A DNA stretch of 64,000 nt from Stutzerimonas xanthomarina DSM 18231 (GTDB lineage: Bacteria > Pseudomonadota > Gammaproteobacteria > Pseudomonadales > Pseudomonadaceae): the NCBI RefSeq assembly GCF_900129835.1, contig NZ_FQXA01000003.1:124001-188000 (forward strand), read 5' to 3'. The notes under the pieces were generated by a model. It was not told the origin of the DNA, made no database searches, and saw nothing but the letters and a program-made list of their open reading frames with translations. Shown one piece after another: positions 9,085 through 18,081 of the stretch. Positions within the stretch are counted from its first letter, which is position 1. Every line of letters begins with the position of its first letter. The position numbers and the translations under genes are program-made.

Positions 9085-9720
9085 ATGCCCCTCAGCAACA
9101 TCCAGATCGTTCATCAAGACGCCGCGCTGCTGGTTATCAACAAACCTACCCTGCTGCTGTCGGTGCCCGGTCGCGCGGATGACAACAAGGATTGTCTGGT
9201 TACCCGCCTGCAGGAAAATGGTTATCCAGAGGCGCGGATCGTCCACCGCCTGGATTGGGAAACCTCAGGCCTGATCGTGCTGGCGCGTGACGCCGATAGC
9301 CACCGCGAGCTCTCGCGACAGTTCCATGACCGCGAGACAGAAAAAGCCTATACCGCCTTATGCTGGGGCGAACCCGAGCAGGGCAGCGGCAGTATCGAAT
9401 TACCGCTGCGCTATGACCCTCCGACCAAACCACGGCATGTGGTCGACCATGAACTGGGCAAACACGCCCTGACGTATTGGCGCGTCCTGGAACGCTGCGG
9501 TGATTACAGCCGGGTCGAGCTCACCCCGATCACCGGCCGCTCCCATCAGCTGCGCGTGCACATGCTTTCGATCGGCCATCCGCTACTGGGCGATCGCCTC
9601 TACGCGCACGAGCAAGCCCTCGCCGCACATGACCGGCTCTGCCTGCACGCCAGCATGCTCGCCCTGACCCACCCTCAAACCGGTGAACGTATGCGCTTCG
9701 ACTGCCCGGCGCCGTTCTAG
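9085..9720 (+). CDS. rluA: RluA-family pseudouridine synthase
   Basis: 211 residues from the ATG at 9085; an upstream ATG (9028) would place a stable hairpin inside the gene and adds residues without family resemblance. The catalytic motif HRLDWETSG with its essential Asp is present about residues 54-62, followed by the GRSHQLRVH segment typical of the RluA family. The short length without an S4 domain fits RluA proper, which modifies 23S rRNA U746 and tRNA U32. Its position after minCDE is conserved in Pseudomonas. Exact specificity is from family knowledge, not shown here. Confidence 0.88.
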   Translation: MPLSNIQIVHQDAALLVINKPTLLLSVPGRADDNKDCLVTRLQENGYPEARIVHRLDWETSGLIVLARDADSHRELSRQFHDRETEKAYTALCWGEPEQGSGSIELPLRYDPPTKPRHVVDHELGKHALTYWRVLERCGDYSRVELTPITGRSHQLRVHMLSIGHPLLGDRLYAHEQALAAHDRLCLHASMLALTHPQTGERMRFDCPAPF

Positions 9721-9787
9721 TTGGCGAATTGCCAATTTACCTACGCCCCTACTGTCAGCTCGCTCTTATCTCAGGCTCCACGAAGAA

Positions 9788-9824
9788 CAAAAAAGGGTGG
9801 ACCGAAGTCCACCCTTTTTGTTTC
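9788..9824. terminator. Bidirectional terminator between rluA and deaD
   Basis: A 13-bp perfect stem (9790-9802 with 9807-9819, AAAAAGGGTGGAC / GTCCACCCTTTTT) with a CGAA loop. The A run and T run on either side let it serve both convergent genes. Confidence 0.9.
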
Positions 9825-9865
9825 TAACGAAGCCCAGCCTTAGCGCGTGCCGCTGCAGCTAAGCA

Positions 9866-11527
9866 TCAATCTTCGCGATAGCGACGCAGCTTCAGCTGCT
9901 TGCCGCCAACGCGGGTGTCCTTGAGTTTGCCGAGCAGGCGCTCAAGACCCTCTTCCGGTAGTTCGACCAGGCTGAAGCTGTCTCGCACCTGGATGCGGCC
10001 GATATCTTCACGGGCCAGGCCGCCTTCATTGAGGATGGCGCCGAGTAGGTTGCGCGCGGCAATGCCGTCGCGAGCACCGAGCGCAGTGCGGCAGCGGGCG
10101 CGGCCTTCGGCCAGCGGGATCGGGGCACGACGCTCGCGGTCGCCGCTGCGCTCTGGGCGATCGGAGCGCTCGCGCGGGCTGCTGGTCGGCACCAGCGGTT
10201 GCTCTTTTTCGACTTGAGCCAGGGTAAGCGCCTGGCCATTGGTGGCCTTGCGCAACAGCGCGGCAGCCAGGGCGCGCGGGCTGCAACCGATGTCGGCGAT
10301 CAGCTTGTCGAGCAACTCACCGTGGCTTGCTTCGGCATCGGCTACCAGCGGCGACAGGCTGTTGGTCAGCTTTTTGATGCGCGCATCCAGCACTTGCTGA
10401 GCGTTCGGCAGACGCGCTTCGGCAACCTTCTGATTGGTGACACGCTCGATAACCTGCAACATGCGACGCTCACGCGGCGTGACCAGCAGCAATGCGCGAC
10501 CTTCACGACCGGCACGGCCGGTACGACCGATACGGTGTACGTAGGATTCCGGGTCGTAAGGCATGTCGACGTTGAACACGTGGGTAATACGCGATACGTC
10601 GAGGCCGCGGGCAGCGACGTCGGTGGCGACAACGATGTCCAGGCGACCATCCTTGAGCGATTCGATGACGCGCTCACGCTGGTTCTGGGCGATGTCGCCA
10701 TTCAGCGCAGCAGCCTTGTAGCCCTTGGCTTCCAGTGCGGCAGCCAGATCCAACGTAGCTTGTTTGGTACGTACAAAGGCGATCAGTGCGTCGAAGTCTT
10801 CGACTTCCAGCAGGCGCAGCACGGCAGGGATCTTCTGGTCGGCGTGAACCATCAGGTGCGCCTGCTCGATGCGGGCGACGGTCTGGGTCTTGGTCGCGAC
10901 CTTGATATGTTGCGGCTCGCGCAGGTGCTTCTCAGCAATGGCGCGAATCGAATGCGGCAGGGTCGCGGAGAACAGCACGGTCTGACGACTTTCCGGCATG
11001 GCTTCGAAGATCACCTCGAGGTCATCCATGAAGCCCAGCTTGAGCATTTCGTCCGCTTCGTCGAGTACCAGATACTGGATGGTCGACAGCAGCGCGCTGT
11101 TGCGGCTCAGATGGTCGACCAGACGGCCTGGCGTGGCGACGATGATCTGCGCGCCCTGGCGGATGGCCTTGAGCTGCGGGCCCATCGGAGCGCCACCGTA
11201 GACGGCGACAACGCCAACGCCCGACATCTGCTTGGAGTAGGTTTCGAATGCGGTGGCGACCTGCAGGGCGAGTTCGCGAGTCGGCGCGAGGATCAGCGCC
11301 TGTGGTTCACGCTTGGCCGGGTCGATCTTGGACAGAATTGGCAACGCGAATGCAGCGGTCTTGCCGGTACCGGTCTGGGCCTGACCGATCATGTCGTGGC
11401 CGCCGAGGATTACCGGGATAGCCTGGCTCTGGATGGCCGAAGGCTCTTCGTAGCCCACTGCGATGACTGCAGCGAGTACGGATGGATGAATACCGAGTGC
11501 GGCAAAGCCGCCGATTTCCTGGGTCAT
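9866..11527 (-). CDS. deaD: DEAD-box RNA helicase DeaD/CsdA
   Basis: 553 residues from the ATG at 11525-11527, which has AGGA upstream; the frame extends further 5' but the Q-motif (GFAALGIHPS) fits this start. Helicase motifs are visible in order: AQTGTGKT (I), PTREL (Ia), DEADEML (II), SAT (III) and HRIGRTGRAG (VI). Beyond the two RecA domains is an arginine-rich linker (about residues 440-470) and a C-terminal RNA-binding domain of the DbpA/CsdA type (KDTRVGGKQLKLRRYRED end). It unwinds RNA in ribosome assembly and RNA decay, chiefly in the cold. A leader of about 200 nt precedes it. Confidence 0.93.
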   Translation of the reverse strand: MTQEIGGFAALGIHPSVLAAVIAVGYEEPSAIQSQAIPVILGGHDMIGQAQTGTGKTAAFALPILSKIDPAKREPQALILAPTRELALQVATAFETYSKQMSGVGVVAVYGGAPMGPQLKAIRQGAQIIVATPGRLVDHLSRNSALLSTIQYLVLDEADEMLKLGFMDDLEVIFEAMPESRQTVLFSATLPHSIRAIAEKHLREPQHIKVATKTQTVARIEQAHLMVHADQKIPAVLRLLEVEDFDALIAFVRTKQATLDLAAALEAKGYKAAALNGDIAQNQRERVIESLKDGRLDIVVATDVAARGLDVSRITHVFNVDMPYDPESYVHRIGRTGRAGREGRALLLVTPRERRMLQVIERVTNQKVAEARLPNAQQVLDARIKKLTNSLSPLVADAEASHGELLDKLIADIGCSPRALAAALLRKATNGQALTLAQVEKEQPLVPTSSPRERSDRPERSGDRERRAPIPLAEGRARCRTALGARDGIAARNLLGAILNEGGLAREDIGRIQVRDSFSLVELPEEGLERLLGKLKDTRVGGKQLKLRRYRED

Positions 11528-11740
11528 GGGTCTTTTCCTGATGCTCCGCAAAGACCCATGTTCCGAAGCTGCGCATGCCATGCAAAACCCGAAGGTCACC
11601 CTGGCAGCCTGGTCGGCGGGGTTTGCGAAAACGTAATGAATGATGAATCGTCTAGGACAGCCGCGAGAAGCGGAAAGCAGCCGAAGCAGCGCTTCGTGTG
11701 TTGCAGTACCTGAACGCAGGCTGAGTTTCAGCCGGCGCGT

Positions 11741-11746
11741 ACTATA
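11741..11746 (-). promoter_or_regulatory. Candidate -10 element for deaD
   Basis: On the minus strand a TATAGT hexamer lies about 215 bp before the deaD start; the -35 region is weak. This would give a leader near 200 nt, resembling the long cold-responsive leader of E. coli csdA. The position is inferred from sequence only. Confidence 0.35.
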
Positions 11747-11891
11747 CCGGAATTATGTGAAGCTGTGCGTGTAATTTGTCTTTGGAGTTAGGTTCATCAA
11801 TGTGGGTTTTCTCGCAGCCCGACGCTAGCGAATGCCCCACGGCGGCCTCACCAGGGCGCGCGACTAATGGCGAAGGGTTCGAGTCAGCCTC

Positions 11892-11907
11892 CGCGAGCAA
11901 GCTCGCG
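11892..11907. repeat. REP-type palindrome
   Basis: CGCGAGCAAGCTCGCG forms a perfect 7-bp stem and is followed by CCTAC, matching the other Pseudomonas-type REP copies in this window. It lies in the 455-bp gap between deaD and the spermidine-synthase-like gene, which holds nothing else recognisable apart from the deaD leader. Confidence 0.65.
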
Positions 11908-11982
11908 CCTACCGGGCAACGCGCTGAGCCGTTGTTTGCGTGACCTATGCATCGAAACAGCGTTGACGGCAGCATCGCGCAA

Positions 11983-12741
11983 TCAGCTGGCCGGCCTTAG
12001 CGCGCCGATCAATGATTCCAGCGAGTAGCCCAGCCGCGGCGCCAGCGTCGCGGCGCGTTCACGCAGGCTGGCCTCGTCAAGCGTCTGCTCTAGATCGGCG
12101 GGTACGAACAGCACGACGTTGCCCTCCTTCACCGGGCATTCCCAATAGTGACGATGAAACAAACCGCGAAGCAGCGCCGCACCCAGCGGTTTGTCCTCGT
12201 CGGTGCCCCATTGGTTGATGACCAACCAGCCATCCGGATTCAGCTTCTGCTGGCAGCGCTCGAGAAAGCGCCACGCCAGATGCGCCGCTGCCGGGCCTAA
12301 ATCGGTGTAGAGGTCAACGAATAGCAGATCGGCAGTTTCGGCCGAATCGAGCAATTCCACCGCGTCGCCAATACGAATGTAAAGCCGCGAGTCGTTCTGC
12401 AGGCCCATATAACGCATCGCCAGCTCAGGCACGTCCGGCCGCAGCTCGATGGCCTCAACGTCTTCCAGCGGCAGAAATTCAAGGCATGCCTGGGTCAGCG
12501 TGCCAGCACCCAGCCCGAGAAACAGCGCGGTTTCCGGCGCCGCGTGCAGCAAGCCGCCCATCAACATGGCGCGCGTGTAGTCATACTCCAGCCAGCTCGG
12601 GTCGCGGGTGAACACGCAGCTTTGCTCGACCGCTGCGCCGAACTCGAGAAACCGGTACTCCCCTACTTCCAGCACACGGATCAAACCGAACGCGTCATGC
12701 ACTTCGGCTAACAACACTTCCTGCTTGTCCACTGCGCTCAC
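11983..12741 (-). CDS. Spermidine-synthase-like methyltransferase-fold protein
   Basis: 252 residues resembling polyamine aminopropyltransferases: the nucleotide-binding loop LFLGLGAGTL is followed by the acidic EAIELRP strand end and a DLLFVDLYTDLG segment in place of the usual catalytic DSSDP-like loop. Many bacteria carry such SpeE-like proteins that lack proven polyamine synthase activity; no speD or other polyamine gene is near. The gene is divergent from the DAHP synthase gene. The fold is well supported, the reaction is not. Confidence 0.75.
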   Translation of the reverse strand: MSAVDKQEVLLAEVHDAFGLIRVLEVGEYRFLEFGAAVEQSCVFTRDPSWLEYDYTRAMLMGGLLHAAPETALFLGLGAGTLTQACLEFLPLEDVEAIELRPDVPELAMRYMGLQNDSRLYIRIGDAVELLDSAETADLLFVDLYTDLGPAAAHLAWRFLERCQQKLNPDGWLVINQWGTDEDKPLGAALLRGLFHRHYWECPVKEGNVVLFVPADLEQTLDEASLRERAATLAPRLGYSLESLIGALRPAS

Positions 12742-12849
12742 TCCCAGACCAGTCGGCGCATCTTACCAGCCCGATTGGCACGGGCTATCAGCGCCGAGCT
12801 GGCGCATCAGGTAAAATCCGCACACTTTTTACGGACGGAATAAATTTCC

Positions 12850-14199
12850 ATGAGCCAAGCCTGGAGCCCCACCAGCTGGAGAAACAAGCCCATCCAGCAG
12901 CAGCCTGAGTATCCGGACGCCGCTCATCTGAAGCGCGTCGAGGCGACTCTAGCGAGCTTGCCGCCACTGGTGTTCGCTGGCGAGGCACGGGAGCTGCGCC
13001 GGCAATTCGCCGAAGTCACTCAGGGTCGCGCGTTTCTGCTGCAAGGCGGCGATTGCGCAGAAAGCTTCGCCGAGTTTTCCGCGCCGAAGATCCGCGACAC
13101 GTTCAAGGTGCTGCTGCAGATGGCGGTGGTGATGACCTTTGCCGCGGGCTGCCCGGTAATCAAGGTCGGGCGCATGGCGGGCCAGTTCGCCAAACCGCGC
13201 TCGTCCGGCGGCGAGACCATCGACGGCGTTACCTTGCCGGCGTACCGCGGCGATATCGTCAACGGCATCGGTTTCGATGAGAAAAGCCGCGTGCCGGATC
13301 CGGAGCGCCTGCTGCAGGCCTACCATCAGTCGACGTCCAGTCTGAACCTGCTGCGCGCCTTCGCCCAGGGCGGCTTCGCCGACTTGCATCAGGTCCATCA
13401 ATGGAATCTCGATTTCATCGCCAATTCGCAGATGGCGGAGAAGTACCACCAGTTGGGCGCGCGGATCGACCAGGCGTTGAGATTCATGCGTGCCTGTGGA
13501 ATGGACAACGCACCGCAGTTGCGCGAGACCAGCTTCTTCACCGCGCACGAGGCGCTGCTGCTGAATTACGAGCAGGCGTTTGTCCGTCAGGACAGCCTCA
13601 GCGGCGGCTGGTATGACTGCTCGGCGCACATGCTCTGGATCGGTGATCGTACGCGGCAGCTGGACGGCGCCCATATGGAATTCCTGCGTGGCGTCGGTAA
13701 CCCGATCGGCGTGAAGGTCGGACCAAGCATGGACAGCGACGAGCTGATCCGCCTGATCGACATCCTCAATCCCGAGAACGATCCAGGCCGCCTGAACCTC
13801 ATCGTGCGCATGGGTGCCGACAAGGTCGAAGAAGGCCTGCCGCGCCTCATTCAGGCCGTGCAAGGCGAGGGTCGTCAGGTGCTGTGGAGCTCCGACCCGA
13901 TGCACGGCAACACCATGAAGGCTTCCACCGGCTACAAGACCCGGGACTTTGCTCGGGTGCTGGCCGAGGTGCGGCAGTTCTTCGACGTGCACCGCACCGA
14001 AGGCAGCTACCCCGGCGGGATTCATATTGAAATGACCGGGCAGAACGTTACCGAGTGCATCGGAGGTTCGCGCCCGATCACCGAAGACGGCCTCTCCGAC
14101 CGTTACCACACCCACTGCGATCCGCGGCTCAATGCCGATCAGTCGCTGGAAATGGCCTTCATGATCGCTGAAACGCTGAAACAGGTTCGGCCGAGCTGA
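12850..14199 (+). CDS. Class II 3-deoxy-7-phosphoheptulonate (DAHP) synthase
   Basis: 449 residues; condenses phosphoenolpyruvate with erythrose 4-phosphate, the first step of the shikimate pathway. It is the class II (plant/Mycobacterium-type) enzyme, not the AroFGH type: the segments [11 protein letters not shown] (metal-binding Cys), [22 protein letters not shown] and [15 protein letters not shown] are diagnostic, and the late DPRLN motif supplies another metal ligand. Length is typical of the short bacterial class II enzymes. The ATG follows a short leader; the neighbour on the other side is divergent. Class II enzymes in Pseudomonas occur both for core metabolism and for phenazine pathways; this location indicates the core copy. 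Confidence 0.94.
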   Translation: MSQAWSPTSWRNKPIQQQPEYPDAAHLKRVEATLASLPPLVFAGEARELRRQFAEVTQGRAFLLQGGDCAESFAEFSAPKIRDTFKVLLQMAVVMTFAAGCPVIKVGRMAGQFAKPRSSGGETIDGVTLPAYRGDIVNGIGFDEKSRVPDPERLLQAYHQSTSSLNLLRAFAQGGFADLHQVHQWNLDFIANSQMAEKYHQLGARIDQALRFMRACGMDNAPQLRETSFFTAHEALLLNYEQAFVRQDSLSGGWYDCSAHMLWIGDRTRQLDGAHMEFLRGVGNPIGVKVGPSMDSDELIRLIDILNPENDPGRLNLIVRMGADKVEEGLPRLIQAVQGEGRQVLWSSDPMHGNTMKASTGYKTRDFARVLAEVRQFFDVHRTEGSYPGGIHIEMTGQNVTECIGGSRPITEDGLSDRYHTHCDPRLNADQSLEMAFMIAETLKQVRPS

Positions 14200-14342
14200 T
14201 ACCACCTGAGATGGGATAAGCCCTGGCTCGGTTGGCGAACTGGGGCAGAACCTCAGTTCAACCGACAGCGTAAATCGCTGGTGTCCGAAGTACGGAGCTG
14301 AAGCGGAGCGCTATCCGACCGTTACCAAGTTACAACTGGCGT

Positions 14343-14364
14343 GGTGGGCTGAAGCCCACCCTAC
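14343..14364. repeat. Small palindromic repeat
   Basis: GGTGGGCT and AGCCCACC form an 8-bp stem with a two-base loop, followed by CTAC, in the 208-bp gap between the convergent DAHP synthase and ttcA genes. It resembles dispersed palindromes common in this group and could also act as a weak terminator; no T tract follows. Confidence 0.45.
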
Positions 14365-14407
14365 AGAGTTCGTTTGGGATTTTTATGGTTGAGGCCTGCG
14401 GCTGCCG

Positions 14408-15232
14408 CTACAAACTCATGACATCGAGAAAGCGTGGCGTAGCGTCGTTGTCGATGCGCAGGCTGGTGAAATCAAACAGGTTGCGATCAGCCAGTTGAGA
14501 AGGCACCACGTTCTGCAAGGCACGGAACATGATCTCGACGCGGCCCGGCGACTTGCGCTCCCACTCCTGCAGCATCTCCTTGACTACCTGGCGCTGCAGG
14601 TTTTCCTGCGAGCCGCAGAGGTTGCACGGGATGATCGGGAATTCCTTCATCTGCGAGTAGGCTTCGATATCCGCCTCGCTGCAGTAGGCCAACGGGCGAA
14701 TCACTACGTTGCGCCCATCATCGGAAAGCAGCTTGGGCGGCATAGCCTTGAGCGTGCCGCCATAGAACATGTTGAGGAAGAACGTCTCGAGGATATCGTC
14801 ACGGTGGTGACCGAGCGCCATCTTGGTCGCACCGATCTCGTCGGCAAAGGTATAGAGCGTGCCGCGACGCAGACGCGAGCACAGCGAGCAGGTGGTCTTG
14901 CCTTCCGGAATCTTCTCCTTGACCACCGAGTAGGTGTCTTTCTCAACGATGTGGTACTCGACACCGATGGATTTCAGGTACTCAGGCAGCACATGCTCGG
15001 GGAAGCCGGGCTGCTTCTGGTCCATGTTCACAGCGACGATCTCGAACCTGACCGGCGCGACCTTCTGCAGGTATAGCAACACGTCGAGCATGGTGTAGCT
15101 GTCCTTGCCACCGGACAGGCAGACCATCACCTTGTCGCCTTCCTCAATCATGTTGAAATCGGTGACCGCCTCGCCAGCAAGGCGACGCAGACGCTTCTGC
15201 AGTTTGTTCTGGTTGACCGAGAGGTTGCCCAT
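14408..15232 (-). CDS. ttcA: tRNA 2-thiocytidine(32) synthetase TtcA
   Basis: 274 residues from the ATG at 15230-15232, the start conserved in Pseudomonas ([17 protein letters not shown]); an upstream in-frame ATG would add 11 residues. The PP-loop SGGKDSYT binds ATP, and the cysteine motifs CSLC and PCNLC hold the iron-sulfur cluster. TtcA thiolates C32 of certain tRNAs using ATP. Single gene, divergent from the DnaJ-related gene. Confidence 0.95.
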   Translation of the reverse strand: MGNLSVNQNKLQKRLRRLAGEAVTDFNMIEEGDKVMVCLSGGKDSYTMLDVLLYLQKVAPVRFEIVAVNMDQKQPGFPEHVLPEYLKSIGVEYHIVEKDTYSVVKEKIPEGKTTCSLCSRLRRGTLYTFADEIGATKMALGHHRDDILETFFLNMFYGGTLKAMPPKLLSDDGRNVVIRPLAYCSEADIEAYSQMKEFPIIPCNLCGSQENLQRQVVKEMLQEWERKSPGRVEIMFRALQNVVPSQLADRNLFDFTSLRIDNDATPRFLDVMSL

Positions 15233-15344
15233 TTCAGAGTCCGGTGAGATGCGAAAGGCGCGCATTTTACGCGCAAAAAGCGCCGGTGCCCCACCCCATC
15301 CATCCAGCCATTTGCAACGCTGGCCTTATGCTAGGCTTTGCGCC

Positions 15345-15974
15345 ATGAACGATGATCTCGAACCCGAAATGGACCTGGCCGAGCAGATATTCGTACTGCT
15401 GCGCGAACAGCCGGACGGCTGCAGCGAATATGAGTTGATTCAGCAACTCAAGGCCCGCCATAGCACGCATATTCCCAACCTGCCGCTGCTCGACAAGCTG
15501 GTGCTGTTCCGTACCCATTTCCTCGTGTTCAATGCGCTGTACCGCTTGCGCGATCAGCTTTGGGGCGAGACGAGCCACACCGTGCATATTTCGCCGCTGT
15601 GCGTCCAGCTTCAACCCTACGTGCCAGGCCTCAGCGGTATTGTTGAAAACGATCCGCTGCGCGACTACTACCTCGACCTGACAAACCTCCGTGATACCGA
15701 CGAGGCAGAAGTGGAACGGTTACTGGCGAGCTTCTGGTCGCGCATGCGCGGCGATCACCAGGGTGATCGCAACGAAATATGGGATCCAGAGCAGAAGCGC
15801 GCAGCCCTGGAGCTGTTCGAGCTTGATCAGGAGGCTGCGTCGTTGAGCCTGCATACCATCAAACGCCGCTATCGTCAGTTGGTCAGCATTCACCACCCGG
15901 ACCGGGGCGGCAGCACGACACGCCTGCAGTCAATCAATCTGGCGATGGAAATACTGCAACGCTATTACCGATAG
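15345..15974 (+). CDS. DnaJ-related protein with C-terminal J domain
   Basis: 209 residues from the ATG at 15345. The N-terminal two thirds (DLAEQIFVLLREQPDGCSEYELIQ...) match the DNAJ-related family, and a short J domain lies at the extreme C-terminus with the HPD tripeptide in IHHPDRGG about residue 186. The order is inverted compared with ordinary DnaJ and there is no G/F or zinc-finger region, so it is a specialised DnaK co-chaperone. Its client is unknown. Confidence 0.82.
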   Translation: MNDDLEPEMDLAEQIFVLLREQPDGCSEYELIQQLKARHSTHIPNLPLLDKLVLFRTHFLVFNALYRLRDQLWGETSHTVHISPLCVQLQPYVPGLSGIVENDPLRDYYLDLTNLRDTDEAEVERLLASFWSRMRGDHQGDRNEIWDPEQKRAALELFELDQEAASLSLHTIKRRYRQLVSIHHPDRGGSTTRLQSINLAMEILQRYYR

Positions 15975-16110
15975 GCTGGTAGCTTCCAATTGCTCTAACC
16001 CACCCCGTACACCGTACCACCTCCTCCCTATACTGCGACATAAGGTCGCACGCCCGTCCAACTGACGGCACGCCAGGCGAAGCGACCTCCAAAACCGAGG
16101 AGACGCTGGC

Positions 16111-16710
16111 ATGATCAATCACGTTTGGGGACTGTTTGCGCACCCTGGCCAGGAATGGCAGGAAATTACCGGAGAAGAACGCGCCGTAGGCCGTTTGCAC
16201 CTTGGAGAAGTGGCGGCACTGGCGGCGATTCCCGCCATCTCGGCTTTCATCGGCACGACTCAGATCGGCTGGAGTATTGGCGGAGGTGAAGCGGTCAAGC
16301 TAACCGAAAGCAGTGCACTACAACTGACCATTCTTTCTTACCTGGCGATGCTTGCGGGAGTCGCCGTCATGGGGGGCTTCATCCATTGGATGTCTCGTAC
16401 CTATGACGCTAGCCCAACGATTGTCCAGTGCATCGTGTTCGCCGCGTACACCGCTACACCGCTATTTATTGGCGGCCTGGCCGCGCTCTACCCGGATATC
16501 TGGCTGGGAATGATCGTGGGTACGGCAGCGATCTGCTACACAACCTACCTGCTCTATGTTGGTTTGCCGACATTCATGAACATACCTTCCGACGAGGGTT
16601 TCCTGTTCTCCAGCTCGGTATTGGCTGTGGGGCTGGTGGTCCTGGTAGCGATTCTGGCGCTGTCGGTAATTACATGGGGGATGGGCGTCGGGCCGATCTA
16701 CATCCGCTAA
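16111..16710 (+). CDS. Yip1-family membrane protein, copy 1
   Basis: 199 residues with about five membrane segments (roughly residues 35-55, 70-95, 108-128, 133-155, 168-190). The N-terminal WGLFAHPGQEW motif and the spacing of the helices match Yip1-domain proteins of bacteria, whose function is unknown. The gene next door is a clear paralogue in the same orientation, separated by a terminator. The start follows a GGAG site. Confidence 0.78.
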   Translation: MINHVWGLFAHPGQEWQEITGEERAVGRLHLGEVAALAAIPAISAFIGTTQIGWSIGGGEAVKLTESSALQLTILSYLAMLAGVAVMGGFIHWMSRTYDASPTIVQCIVFAAYTATPLFIGGLAALYPDIWLGMIVGTAAICYTTYLLYVGLPTFMNIPSDEGFLFSSSVLAVGLVVLVAILALSVITWGMGVGPIYIR

Positions 16711-16723
16711 CCGCGCCAGCAAC

Positions 16724-16761
16724 CGGGCCGACGCGATGGCTTTCAGCGTCGGCCCGTTTTC
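16724..16761 (+). terminator. Terminator between the two Yip1 genes
   Basis: An 11-bp stem (CGGGCCGACGC 16724-16734 with GCGTCGGCCCG 16746-16756) followed by TTTT directly after the first Yip1 gene. Confidence 0.85.
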
Positions 16762-16850
16762 GTCTGCGGCACAGTGGCGTTGAATCCCTGCCGCGCTTGA
16801 GCGTCTATACCAGCAAGTTCGCGCTCAAGCATCGGTATCAGGAGGCCACC

Positions 16851-17516
16851 ATGACCCCAGAATTCATCAGCCTGTTTACCCGGCCAGACCGAGCCTGGGA
16901 GATCATTCGCCAGAAGGAAGACGCTCACGGCTTGCATTACATGATGCATCTGCTGTTGTTGGCGCTGATTCCTGCGGTGTGCCTGTTCATCGGTATCACG
17001 TTCGTGGGCTGGAGCCTGGTCGAAGATGAACGCGTTCGGCTCGCCAATACCAGTGCTTTGCAATTGTGCGTATTGCTGTATCTGGCCATCGTCATCGGCA
17101 CGGTGATCATGGGCTGCTTCGTACGCTGGATGGCTCGCGCGTTCGACGTAAAGCCCAGCCTCAACCAATGCATCGGCTTCGTCGCGTATGTGATCACACC
17201 TTTCCTGCTCGCCGGCGTGACGGGCCTGTATCCGAATCGCTGGTTTGCCGCCATTGTTCTGCTGATCGCAGGTATCTATTCCACGTATCTGCTGTTCACC
17301 GGCCTGCCAGCATTCATGCGTCAGCGCAGTTCTCAGAGCTTTCTCTACGCCAGCTCGATCTGGGCCGTGGCGTTGCTGGTGATGGTGACTGTTCTTGTGT
17401 CCATGATTTTGTTCTGGTCGCAGTTCATCCAGCCGAACTATGAGCGCACCGACCAGCAGGACCAGGCATATGGTACCCAGGAGGAACGGCCACAGAGTGA
17501 ACCCGGCGGTCTCTGA
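16851..17516 (+). CDS. Yip1-family membrane protein, copy 2
   Basis: 221 residues from the ATG at 16851, which has a strong AGGAGG ribosome site; the frame is open much further upstream but without family resemblance. It shares the layout of the preceding gene: FISLFTRPDRAW at the N-terminus, about five membrane helices, the FVAYVITPF and YSTYLLFTGLPAFM segments matching FAAYTATPL and YTTYLLYVGLPTFM. A charged 20-residue tail is unique to this copy. The two look like an old tandem duplication; function is unknown. Confidence 0.78.
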   Translation: MTPEFISLFTRPDRAWEIIRQKEDAHGLHYMMHLLLLALIPAVCLFIGITFVGWSLVEDERVRLANTSALQLCVLLYLAIVIGTVIMGCFVRWMARAFDVKPSLNQCIGFVAYVITPFLLAGVTGLYPNRWFAAIVLLIAGIYSTYLLFTGLPAFMRQRSSQSFLYASSIWAVALLVMVTVLVSMILFWSQFIQPNYERTDQQDQAYGTQEERPQSEPGGL

Positions 17517-17570
17517 ACGGTTGTCAGCCAGGCGTGATGCGGCATAATTCGGGGCTTCTCCGGAGGCCCT

Positions 17571-18065
17571 ATGCCCGATCAGCTACACGCCCGACTCGAG
17601 GCCTGTTATCAGCAGGCTGAAGCTTTTTTCAACAAGCGCTTCGAACGACCGCAAGTCAGTTTCAAACTGCGCGGGCAGAAAGCCGGCGTTGCGCATCTGA
17701 CGACCAATCTGCTGCGCTTCAATCCGCAGCTGTATCAGGAAAACCGCGAGCACTTCCTCAAGCAGACCGTGGCTCACGAAGTGGCTCATCTGGTCGCTCA
17801 CCAGATGTTCGGCGGCCGGATTCGCCCCCATGGTGAAGAGTGGCAATTGATCATGCGTGGTGTGTACGAACTGACTCCCGATCGCTGCCATAGCTACGCG
17901 ATTACCCGACGGCAGACCTGCGCCTACATCTATCGCTGCGCCTGCCCCGAGCGCGATTTTCCGTTTACAGCGCAGCGCCATGCCTTGGTACGCAAAGGTC
18001 GCCGTTACTTCTGCCGCAGCTGCCGTGCCACCCTGGCCTTTAGCGGTGAACAGCGAATCGACTGA
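17571..18065 (+). CDS. sprT: SprT-family zinc metalloprotease-like protein
   Basis: 164 residues. The zinc-binding HEVAH motif (about residues 68-72) is preceded by LKQTVA, and a C-terminal zinc-ribbon-like set of cysteines (CAC, CRSC) is present, as in bacterial SprT and eukaryotic Spartan. The family is thought to be a metal-dependent protease; the bacterial role is poorly defined. The start follows GGAGG-like sequence. The 3' end faces the convergent MFS gene with a gap of only 16 bp. Confidence 0.9.
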   Translation: MPDQLHARLEACYQQAEAFFNKRFERPQVSFKLRGQKAGVAHLTTNLLRFNPQLYQENREHFLKQTVAHEVAHLVAHQMFGGRIRPHGEEWQLIMRGVYELTPDRCHSYAITRRQTCAYIYRCACPERDFPFTAQRHALVRKGRRYFCRSCRATLAFSGEQRID

Positions 18066-18081
18066 TTGGCTGGCTGGCGCG

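Noticed and set aside
10199-11713. 504-codon plus-strand open frame opposite deaD
   Set aside because: It is the mirror of the high-GC helicase gene, has no family resemblance and no ribosome site; the minus-strand gene shows all helicase motifs.
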